Below, piece by piece: positions 32,949 to 39,814 of a stretch of DNA of 39,814 nucleotides (its first letter is position 1; every line of letters starts with the position of its first letter). This DNA comes from an uncultured Clostridium sp. (GTDB lineage: Bacteria > Bacillota > Clostridia > TANB77 > CAG-508), in the NCBI GenBank assembly GCA_930980855.1, contig CAKNIZ010000018.1:1-39814 (forward strand), given 5' to 3'. The notes under the pieces were generated by a model that ran no database searches, was not told the origin of the DNA, and saw only the letters and a program-made list of their open reading frames with translations. A program made the translations under genes and the position numbers.

Positions 32949-34406
32949 CTACTTTCTTACTCTTCTAACTATAGAGACAATCATTCCCGCTATTATAATT
33001 AGAACAGGAATTCCAAAGATTGTCCATAAAACAATTTGATTTTCTTCTTCTGTTGCAGTTTCAAAAGTTACTATTCCAATATCTTTTCTTATTCTTATTG
33101 CATCTTCTCTATCTGATAAGTATGCAATTGTATTTAAAACAATATCTTTGTTCTGTCTGATAGTAATTGGTGTTCCAATTGAATTTGATAATTGTATTGT
33201 ATAATTTGTTGCAAATAAAGCATTTGAATATGCAACTAATGTTGATTTTGTATCATCATCTATTGTTTTTGTTAATATTTCTCCTAATATGAATGGTCCT
33301 TCCTCATCACTATCAAGTTTAGTCGTTACATCTGAATTAATATTTTCTCTATAAAATGATTCATCAGTTGATTGTAAGAATGGACTAGCTGTAACTCCTA
33401 AATTTGTTAGTTCTTCATCTGATACATTAGTTATTCTTCCTGCATCTAATAAAGCTATCATTCCATCTGTATATAAATCTTTTACTATATCATTATATGT
33501 CATTTTTGGAATAATTAAATCTGGACTATTTACAAGCATATTACTTGATGATTGTTCACATACAACCCCATTTGAAAAGCTTATTCCAAATTGTGAAAGT
33601 ATTTTATTTACATTTGTTAATTCTCCTTGTGGCTGGGTAAATGCATATGGATCTTGTAACCACATGATATTACCACCATTATTTATGTAATTTTGTATTT
33701 TCTCTGTTTCTAAATCAGTAAAGTCGCTTGTTGGATTAGCTATAACTAGTACGTCACATGTTTCAGGCATATCTGATGTTAATAAATCCAAAGAATTCAC
33801 ATCATTTACATCATTTTCTATATACACTTTTAGTTGTTCCATTGGCTCAGAAGAATCAATTCCATATTCTCCATGTCCTGTTAAAAAGTATATTTGTGGT
33901 TTTTGAGCTACAGTTACATCTAAAATTGCATTTGTTAGTTTTTGTTCAGTTATATCTATTGTTTGGTATGATGAACTATCAAAAGTGTACATTTCGCTAG
34001 AATCTATGATTTTATATCTTTGACTAGATTGTACGGCTACTAGTTGGCTATTTGTACTTACTCCATATTGAGCTGCTAAATCTGGTCTTTCTGATGTATT
34101 TATTAATTGTATTGTAATTTTATCATTTGTTTCTTGATATTGTTTTGCAAGTGTTACAGCGGTATCTTCTTCATCATACCCAAAGAAATATAATGTTACG
34201 TTTTGTTCTACTTTCCCTACTTGTTCTTTTGATTCATCTGATAATGTATATAACTTTTCAGCAGTAAAGTCTATTGGCGTTATATCTAAATTTATGAATA
34301 AAAGATTTAATAGTATGAATACTGCAATTAAAATTAAAACTAATGCTAATGTTAAAATTGTATCTCTTATCCATTTTTTCTTTATTGTCTCTATTAGTTT
34401 TCTCAT
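32949..34406 (-). CDS. GldG-like ABC transporter auxiliary protein
   Basis: A protein of 485 residues with one membrane helix near each end (ILTLALVLILIAVFILLNLL; WTIFGIPVLIIIAGMIVSIV) and a large extracytoplasmic part. The part contains PIDFTAEKLYTLSDESKEQV near the start, QIYFLTGHGEYGIDSSEPM, and a block ending GGNIMWLQDPYAF. These are features of the GldG / DUF4350-type proteins that accompany a two-part ABC exporter. It lies 12 nt after the permease, in one operon. In flavobacteria GldAFG is needed for gliding; in clostridia the role is unknown, so gliding is not implied. Confidence 0.8.
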   Translation of the reverse strand: MRKLIETIKKKWIRDTILTLALVLILIAVFILLNLLFINLDITPIDFTAEKLYTLSDESKEQVGKVEQNVTLYFFGYDEEDTAVTLAKQYQETNDKITIQLINTSERPDLAAQYGVSTNSQLVAVQSSQRYKIIDSSEMYTFDSSSYQTIDITEQKLTNAILDVTVAQKPQIYFLTGHGEYGIDSSEPMEQLKVYIENDVNDVNSLDLLTSDMPETCDVLVIANPTSDFTDLETEKIQNYINNGGNIMWLQDPYAFTQPQGELTNVNKILSQFGISFSNGVVCEQSSSNMLVNSPDLIIPKMTYNDIVKDLYTDGMIALLDAGRITNVSDEELTNLGVTASPFLQSTDESFYRENINSDVTTKLDSDEEGPFILGEILTKTIDDDTKSTLVAYSNALFATNYTIQLSNSIGTPITIRQNKDIVLNTIAYLSDREDAIRIRKDIGIVTFETATEEENQIVLWTIFGIPVLIIIAGMIVSIVRRVRK

Positions 34407-34418
34407 AACTTTTACCTC

Positions 34419-35102
34419 CTATTTCACACTTTTTCTTCTTTGTATTACCATAATTGTAAAAATTATAAATAATACTGTAAAAGATAATAAAAGTACTAAA
34501 TTTTGAATTGAAATAGTGCCATTTACAAATGACATATAAAAAGCATCCATTAATGAGAAATTTACAAAAGCACTACTAAATCCAGGTAAAAACCAAGAAA
34601 TCATGAAAAATGCTACTGATATTACTGCTGCAATTATTTGATTTTCAGTTAAGCTTGATGCAAACATGCCAAAAGATATATATGCAAGAGCAAGTAATGC
34701 AAATCCTAAAATTGCTACTAGTGACTTGCCTAGTTGTGGTTCACCAAAACAACATAAAATTGCATAATATATTAATGTTGCTGCAACAGATACTAATACT
34801 ACTAATGCTGCCGCTATAAACTTTCCTAAAACTATTGATGTAACACTTCTTGGAGAGGTTAATAATAGTTGTTCTGTTCCACTTTTCCTTTCTTCTGAAA
34901 ACATTCTCATTGTTATTAATGGAACAATAAATGTTAGTACTGTTGAAGCAGAGCCAAACATATATGTAAAATCTGTGCTCATATATGCGAAAATATCCAA
35001 ATAAAAGAATATACTACACATTAATAGAAAAATTCCTATATATATGTATCCAATTGGAGATAAAAAGTATGACTTAAATTCCTTTTTTATAATCGCCCAC
35101 AT
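34419..35102 (-). CDS. ABC-2 permease, GldF-like
   Basis: A permease of 227 residues with about six helices, including SPIGYIYIGIFLLMCSIFFY near residue 20, VLTFIVPLITMRMFSEERKS with the conserved TMRMFSEERKSGT motif near 65, and AAALVVLVSVAATLIYYAIL after GKF. The length and the TMRxFSEERKxGTxxLLLTSP pattern fit the GldF / NosY-like group. The start ATG shares its A with the TAA stop of the ATPase, so translation is coupled. GGAGG within the ATPase end serves as ribosome site. Confidence 0.87.
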   Translation of the reverse strand: MWAIIKKEFKSYFLSPIGYIYIGIFLLMCSIFFYLDIFAYMSTDFTYMFGSASTVLTFIVPLITMRMFSEERKSGTEQLLLTSPRSVTSIVLGKFIAAALVVLVSVAATLIYYAILCCFGEPQLGKSLVAILGFALLALAYISFGMFASSLTENQIIAAVISVAFFMISWFLPGFSSAFVNFSLMDAFYMSFVNGTISIQNLVLLLSFTVLFIIFTIMVIQRRKSVK

Positions 35103-36193
35103 TATTTTTTACCTCCTTTTGATTTATTTTCTTCCTTTTCTTTTTTTGGTGTTTTCTTTTCTGTTACTTTTTGTTTATTGTTATTTTTTGTAGTTTCTTT
35201 TTTTGATGCTTTTGCATTTTTCTTCTTTTCTTTTTCCTCTTTTTCTTTCATTTCCTTTTCTTTAGCATTTATAAGTTTTAAGAAAGCATCTTCTAATGTT
35301 ATTTCTGTTGTTTTTAATTCTAATATATTTATATTATTTTTTGGGAACAAATCAAAAACTTCTTTTCTTAAATCAACTTTTTTAGATGAAGTTAATATAT
35401 ATTGTTTTGTTCCGTCAGAATTTTCTTTTATAAGTTTTCTTTCTTTAAATCCTTTTATTTTTTCACATACCTTTTTAATATTGTTCTTCTTATCCTCAAC
35501 AGTAACATATATGCTGTTTTCTTCCTTAAATTGCTCTTCTAAGTTTTCTGGAGTATCTACTGCTAATATTTTTCCTTTATTTATTATTATTACTTTTTCG
35601 CAAATTTGACTTACTTCAGATAATATATGTGAACTTAAAATTACAGTATGTTTCTTACCAAGTTTTTTAATAAGTTCTCTAATTTCAGTTATTTGTTTTG
35701 GGTCAAGTCCAACTGTCGGCTCGTCAAGTATTAATACCTCTGGATTGCCTATTAATGCTCCTGCCAAACTAACCCTTTGCTTATATCCTCTTGACAATTT
35801 TCTTATTTGCTTTTTTTCTACTTCTTTAAGTCCTGTCTGCTCTAGTACTTTATCTACTTTCTCTTTTTTCTCTTTCCTTTTTACACGTTTTAAATCAGCC
35901 ATGTAATTTACAAATTCTCTTACTGTCAATTCTTGATATAAAGGTGTATTTTCTGGCATATAGCCAATTTGTCTTTTTACTTTATTAGGCTCTTTCGATA
36001 TTTCCTTTCCATTTACAAATATCTTTCCTTCTGTTGGTTCTATATACCCTGTAATCATATTCATTGTAGTACTTTTTCCTGCACCATTTGGTCCTAAGAA
36101 TCCAACTATCTCATTATCTTTTACTTCGAAACTGATATCATTTACCGCAAAAAAGTTTCCATACTTTTTTGTAATGTTCTTCACTTCTATCAC
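35102..36193 (-). CDS. ABC transporter ATPase, GldA-like, with Lys-rich tail
   Basis: An ATPase of 363 residues for the permease and GldG-like partners. It has Walker A GFLGPNGAGKSTTMNMI, signature KLSRGYKQRVSLAGALIG, Walker B VLILDEPTVGLDP and ILSSHILSEV. The core ends near residue 308 (LEDAFLKLINAKE). A tail of about 55 residues made almost entirely of Lys, Glu and Asn follows (EKEEKEKKKNAKASKKETTK), which may bind acidic surfaces or nucleic acid. The start is a GTG at 36193 with GGAGG upstream. Confidence 0.88.
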   Translation of the reverse strand: MIEVKNITKKYGNFFAVNDISFEVKDNEIVGFLGPNGAGKSTTMNMITGYIEPTEGKIFVNGKEISKEPNKVKRQIGYMPENTPLYQELTVREFVNYMADLKRVKRKEKKEKVDKVLEQTGLKEVEKKQIRKLSRGYKQRVSLAGALIGNPEVLILDEPTVGLDPKQITEIRELIKKLGKKHTVILSSHILSEVSQICEKVIIINKGKILAVDTPENLEEQFKEENSIYVTVEDKKNNIKKVCEKIKGFKERKLIKENSDGTKQYILTSSKKVDLRKEVFDLFPKNNINILELKTTEITLEDAFLKLINAKEKEMKEKEEKEKKKNAKASKKETTKNNNKQKVTEKKTPKKEKEENKSKGGKK

Positions 36194-36303
36194 AGCAGTT
36201 TCCTCCTTCTCTTATTTCCCTAAGGATTTCCGTTTCATATTACCACGATATTAGTTTTATTTCAAGTTTGAATACCTTTTTTCACATAAAATTTACATTG
36301 AAC

Positions 36304-36463
36304 TTTAGGGATGTTCCTAAAAGTTACTAAATTATAAAAAAATATATGGTTTAGAGTTCAAGGGGAGCGAATAGCGAGCCGTACGGTGCTTTCATGCACC
36401 GGGAATTCTAAACCATATATTTATTTTTATATAATTAAGTATATTTTAAGGAACATCCCTAAA
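36304..36463. repeat. repeat family 2, copy B (long palindrome)
   Basis: Outer arms TTTAGGGATGTTCCT (36304-36318) and its exact complement (36449-36463) enclose inner arms 36342-36359 and 36403-36420, matching at 17 of 18 positions. The core shares TTCAAGGGGAGCGA and AGCGAGC with copy A and adds a hairpin CGGTGC-TTTCAT-GCACCG. It fills the 275-bp gap between the ABC cassette and the M18 gene. Confidence 0.85.
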
Positions 36464-36468
36464 ACTTA

Positions 36469-37848
36469 TTAATTTCTGAAAAAAGCTTCATAAGCTCTAT
36501 AAGCTGAATATACATCAAACTTACATGTTACTTCATAAGGTGCATGCATTGATAGTACTGGAACTCCGCAATCTATAACATCTACTCCTTTATTAGCAAG
36601 TATATATGCAATAGTTCCGCCTCCTCCTATATCTACTTTTCCTAATTCAGCTACTTGAAATCTTATATTATTTTGTTTAAATAGTCTTCTTATTTCTGCT
36701 ACATATTCTGCATTAGCATCTGACGAATTATATTTTCCTCCAGAACCAGTATATTTATTTAAGCTTATTCCTCTTCCTAAAAATCCTCCATTGTTTGTAT
36801 CTGAAACAGAAATATATAATGGGTCAACTCCTGCATCAACATCAGCAGATAACATCTTTGAATTACAAAATACTTTATCTAATAAATTTGGTCTATTTAT
36901 TCTTGTTTTATTTAATAATTCAGCAATAAATGTGTCAAATACATGTGATTCCATTCCTGTATTCCCCATACTTCCTATTTCTTCTTTATCTGAAAATAGG
37001 CACACTGCTGTCCTTTTTGGTCTTTCAATATTTAAGATAGCTCTTAATGCAGTATATACACAAACTTTGTCATCTTGACCATAGCCTGCAATTAAACTTT
37101 CATCAAATCCTAATGTTCTACATTTGAAAGCCGGTACAATTTCTAGCTCAGAACTTACAAAATCCTCTTCTGTTATACCATATTTTTTATTTAAAAGTTT
37201 TAATATATAACTTTTTACTTTTTCTTTTTCTTCATCTTTATCTGGTATACTTCCAACTAAAACAGATAAGTTTTCACCATTTATAGCTTCTGACAATTTC
37301 TTTTGTTGCTGTTCTTTTGCTAAATGTGGAAGTAAATCTGTTATTGTAAATACTGGTTCATTATCATTTTCACCAATAGATACATAAATCTTCTCTCCAT
37401 TTTCTTTTACTATTATTCCATGAATAGCAAGTGGAATTGCTGTCCATTGATATTTCTTTATTCCTCCGTAATAATGAGTTTTTAGATATGCTAAATTTCC
37501 TTCTTGTTTTAATGGATTAGGTTTCAAATCTAGTCTTGGGGAATCTGCATGAGCACCTATGATGTTTAGCCCACCTTCCATAGATTCCTCTCCAATTACT
37601 GCTAAATATATATTCTTTTCTCTATTGATATAGTATACTTTATCTCCAGGATATAGTTCTGGATATTCATTTAAACTTTTAAATCCTCTTGCTCTTGCTA
37701 ATTTTTCCGTTTCTTTAATTATTTCTCTTTCTGTTTTTGCATTGTTTAAAAAATCCATATAATTATTAGCAAAATCGTAGATTTGGGTCTTTTCCTCTTC
37801 TGCAACCTCTTCCCAACCTGACTTTCTATTTATTGTTAAATCACTCAT
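36469..37848 (-). CDS. M18 family aminopeptidase
   Basis: A zinc aminopeptidase of 459 residues. Metal-binding and catalytic motifs of the M18 family are all visible: NIIGAHADSPRLDLKPNPL near residue 95, AGYGQDDKVCVYTALRAI near 255, LFSDKEEIGSMGNTGMES with the catalytic Glu pair, and VPVLSMHAPYEVTCKFDVYS near the C-terminus. An insertion typical of the AAP1/aspartyl type (GGIKKYQWTAIPLAIHG) lies near 125. It acts in the cytosol on short peptides. The start has GGAGG upstream. The gene is a single unit. Confidence 0.9.
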   Translation of the reverse strand: MSDLTINRKSGWEEVAEEEKTQIYDFANNYMDFLNNAKTEREIIKETEKLARARGFKSLNEYPELYPGDKVYYINREKNIYLAVIGEESMEGGLNIIGAHADSPRLDLKPNPLKQEGNLAYLKTHYYGGIKKYQWTAIPLAIHGIIVKENGEKIYVSIGENDNEPVFTITDLLPHLAKEQQQKKLSEAINGENLSVLVGSIPDKDEEKEKVKSYILKLLNKKYGITEEDFVSSELEIVPAFKCRTLGFDESLIAGYGQDDKVCVYTALRAILNIERPKRTAVCLFSDKEEIGSMGNTGMESHVFDTFIAELLNKTRINRPNLLDKVFCNSKMLSADVDAGVDPLYISVSDTNNGGFLGRGISLNKYTGSGGKYNSSDANAEYVAEIRRLFKQNNIRFQVAELGKVDIGGGGTIAYILANKGVDVIDCGVPVLSMHAPYEVTCKFDVYSAYRAYEAFFRN

Positions 37849-37932
37849 TTTATACCTCCGTTCTTATTTTTTCAATTATATCAATAGTATATCAAAAAAT
37901 AAAGTTAAAATACAAATTTTATTCTTTTTATA

Positions 37933-37961
37933 TTTACAAATATTTTTATTTATTGTTTAAT
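37933..37961 (+). promoter_or_regulatory. promoter of the VanW gene
   Basis: TTTACA and TTTAAT (each 5 of 6) lie 17 bp apart, about 32 bp before the ATG. Confidence 0.65.
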
Positions 37962-37993
37962 ATATATTAATGAAGAATAATTAGGAGAGAAAT

Positions 37994-39649
37994 ATGAACG
38001 CTATACTTTATAATGCTAATAATAATGATTCTTCTATTTCAGAAGAAGAAGTTTTTGAAGAGGCACAACAAATTATTGATAATAATACTACTCAGGTCAA
38101 ACAGAAAACTCGTAAAAAATGGCCTATTGTATTAATTTGCTTGATTATTTTTTTTGTGATTTTAGGTATTTTGTCTACAATATTTGCCTTATTAAATATT
38201 AACAATGATAAAATTATTTCTGGAATTTCGATACTAGGAATTGATGTTTCAGAGTTAACAAAAGAAGAAGCTACTAATAAAGTAAATGAAAGCCTAAATA
38301 CAAGACTTAATTCTGAATTAGTATTTAGTCATAATGACCAGCTTTATAATATTTTACCTAGCCAATTAGAATGTTCATTTAACGTTAGCGAGGCTGTTAA
38401 TAAAGCATTTTCTTATGGTAGAAATGGCAATATATTTCAAAATAATTTTGATATTATAAACACATTTTTTAAGACTGTTAATATAGATCCTGCTTTTACT
38501 TATAACAAGAATTTATGTAATTCTATAATTGAACAAATGAATTCTAATTTTTCTGATGGTTTAAAACAACCTTCACATACTGTTGATGGTAACAACTTAG
38601 TTATAACTCCTGGAAAATCTGGTAGTGTTATAGTAAGTGATAAATTAGTCGACATGATTGTAGATAAATTGACTTCTATAAATTACAATAGTGATTCTAT
38701 AGAAGTTCCCGTAGAAACTAAAGAACCAGAAAATATAGATATTGATAAAATACATTCTGAAATTTATAAAGAACCTGTTGATGCCTACTATACAAAAGAT
38801 CCTTTCGCTGTATATCCATCTTCAACTGGATTGGATTTTAATATTTCAGTAGACGAAGCTAAGACAATGTTAAATACTCCTAGTGAAAGCTATACTATAC
38901 CATTAAAAACTTTATATCCTAATGTTTCAACAGATGATATTGGTACTGAAGCTTTTCCAGATAGACTTGCATCATTCTCAACAAGTTATGCTTCAAGTAA
39001 TGCAAATCGTTCTACTAATATAGCATTGGCTGCTTCCAAGTTAAATGGTAAGGTATTAATGCCTGGTGAAGAATTTTCATTTAATGGTACTGTTGGAAAG
39101 CGTACTACTCAAGCAGGATTTAAGACTGCTACCGTATATTCAAATGGTCAAGTTACTACAGATGTTGGTGGTGGTATTTGTCAAGTTTCTAGTACTTTAT
39201 ACAATGCTGTATTACGTGCTAATTTAGAAATTACTGATAGAAAGAATCATACTTTTACTGTTGGATATGTGCCTATAGGATTAGATGCTACCGTATCTTG
39301 GGGTGCTCCAGATTTTAAATTTAAGAATAGTAGAAGTTATCCTGTCAAAATTGTTGCAACTACACAAAATAAGAGATTATCTATTAGTATTTACGGATTA
39401 AAAGAAGAAGTTGAATATGAAGTTGAATTGGTATCTTACAGAACTGGAACCGTTCCTTACTCTACTGTTTATACTACTGATTCATCTTTACCTAAGGGGC
39501 AAACCAAAGTTGTTCAAGCTGGTTCTAATGGTGCCAAATCTGAAGCTTATAAGATTTTGAAGCTAAACGGTAAAGAAGTTTCTCGTACTCTTCTTTCAAA
39601 AGATACATACAGTCCTCATAATCAAATAGTTGCTAGAGGAACTAAATAG
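37994..39649 (+). CDS. VanW family protein with G5 domain (YoaR-like)
   Basis: An envelope protein of 551 residues. A cytoplasmic N-terminal stretch of about 45 residues precedes one membrane helix (WPIVLICLIIFFVILGILST). Next is a region with two copies of the PG_binding_4-like fold (GISILGIDVSELTKEEATNK; FAVYPSSTGLDFNISVDEAK). The VanW domain begins near residue 330 (STNIALAASKLNGKVLMPGE; TDVGGGICQVSSTLYNAVLR; RKNHTFTVGYVPIGLDATV). A G5-like domain ends the protein (EVELVSYRTGTVPYSTVYTT). The family is linked to peptidoglycan or glycopeptide resistance clusters, with no proven enzyme activity. The start has TTAGGAGAG upstream. A terminator closes it. Confidence 0.9.
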   Translation: MNAILYNANNNDSSISEEEVFEEAQQIIDNNTTQVKQKTRKKWPIVLICLIIFFVILGILSTIFALLNINNDKIISGISILGIDVSELTKEEATNKVNESLNTRLNSELVFSHNDQLYNILPSQLECSFNVSEAVNKAFSYGRNGNIFQNNFDIINTFFKTVNIDPAFTYNKNLCNSIIEQMNSNFSDGLKQPSHTVDGNNLVITPGKSGSVIVSDKLVDMIVDKLTSINYNSDSIEVPVETKEPENIDIDKIHSEIYKEPVDAYYTKDPFAVYPSSTGLDFNISVDEAKTMLNTPSESYTIPLKTLYPNVSTDDIGTEAFPDRLASFSTSYASSNANRSTNIALAASKLNGKVLMPGEEFSFNGTVGKRTTQAGFKTATVYSNGQVTTDVGGGICQVSSTLYNAVLRANLEITDRKNHTFTVGYVPIGLDATVSWGAPDFKFKNSRSYPVKIVATTQNKRLSISIYGLKEEVEYEVELVSYRTGTVPYSTVYTTDSSLPKGQTKVVQAGSNGAKSEAYKILKLNGKEVSRTLLSKDTYSPHNQIVARGTK

Positions 39650-39657
39650 TTAGTATT

Positions 39658-39695
39658 GAGATTACTTATTTAGGTAATCTCTTTTAATTTTTTGT
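39658..39695 (+). terminator. terminator of the VanW gene
   Basis: GAGATTAC pairs with GTAATCTC around a short AT loop and runs into TTTTAATTTTTTG. Confidence 0.85.
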
Positions 39696-39727
39696 TACAA
39701 TTCACAACCTCTTATTAAATTCATATA

Positions 39728-39814
39728 ATTGTATATTCAAGATTTTGCAGTTTCGCGCGGTTTGGAGGACTTTACGTCCGACAGCAAGAAACAAAAAATC
39801 TTTGAATATACAAT
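39728..39814. repeat. repeat family 1, copy 2 (runs to window end)
   Basis: The arms ATTGTATATTCAAGATTTT and its complement (with one extra T) enclose a core differing from copy 1 at three bases. The CRG/CYG triplets at 39758-39760 and 39778-39780 change together between copies. The repeat ends exactly at the window edge, so flanking sequence to the right cannot be judged. Confidence 0.85.

Noticed and set aside
19555..39814. Direct repeats (family 1) as ends of a 20-kb composite element
   Set aside because: The DNA between them is ordinary core chromosome (topB, tRNA-fMet, thyX, LCP), so these are more likely dispersed intergenic repeats.
1..39814. CRISPR arrays
   Set aside because: No regularly spaced short direct repeats were seen on either strand; the repeats present are palindromic and solitary.

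Overview
The window is AT-rich DNA from a spore-forming, low-GC member of the Bacillota, most likely an uncultured gut-type clostridium. The evidence is CotF-type coat proteins, a GH25/LysM lysozyme, a VanW protein, an LCP ligase, a DacF-type carboxypeptidase, ThyX, strong Shine-Dalgarno sites with frequent TTG and GTG starts, and an initiator tRNA behind a consensus sigma-A promoter. I see no ribosomal RNA, CRISPR array, prophage structural gene or conjugation gene.

Left part (1-12540): a cell-wall peptidase gene (M15-like, with a peptidoglycan-binding domain) has been split by an 11.76-kb integrated element. The 5' half lies at 12260-12519 and the 3' half at 74-496, both on the minus strand. 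Removing 497-12259 and keeping one CA dinucleotide restores one open frame of about 226 codons, including the zinc-ligand motif SQHYAGLAFD. The element has imperfect 23-bp terminal inverted repeats and carries, from its left end: a structured non-coding segment, a frameshifted large serine recombinase, a small unknown ORF, a ParB-like protein without a nuclease domain, and a compact five-gene operon. That operon reads Nudix, Nudix, metallo-beta-lactamase hydrolase, OLD-family ATPase/TOPRIM nuclease (GajA-like), UvrD-like helicase (GajB-like). Beyond it are an uncharacterised protein and a RhuM-family protein. The last two operon genes look like a Gabija anti-phage pair, but gajA has an in-frame stop and gajB a frameshift at an A7 run. 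Together with the recombinase lesion this suggests a decaying, immobile defence element, unless the lesions are assembly errors.

Middle (12.5-23.5 kb): a DUF2207 membrane protein, then a three-gene operon (glutathionylspermidine-synthase-like ATP-grasp enzyme, unknown protein, homospermidine synthase) that probably makes a conjugated polyamine. Next come a GH25/LysM lysozyme, two small CotF-like coat proteins, an M23 peptidase, topoisomerase III and tRNA-fMet.

Right part (23.6-39.8 kb): ordinary chromosomal genes. They are a membrane protein, a two-gene ABC exporter, comEA (frameshifted), a DacF-like DD-carboxypeptidase, an LCP protein, a DUF5711-cvpA-thyX operon, a Gld-like ABC cassette (ATPase, permease, GldG-like), an M18 aminopeptidase and a VanW/G5 protein.

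The intergenic spaces hold two unrelated families of palindromic, RNA-like repeats (19555-19640 with 39728-39814; 32800-32913 with 36304-36463). One copy is nested inside a larger palindrome with perfect 31-bp arms.
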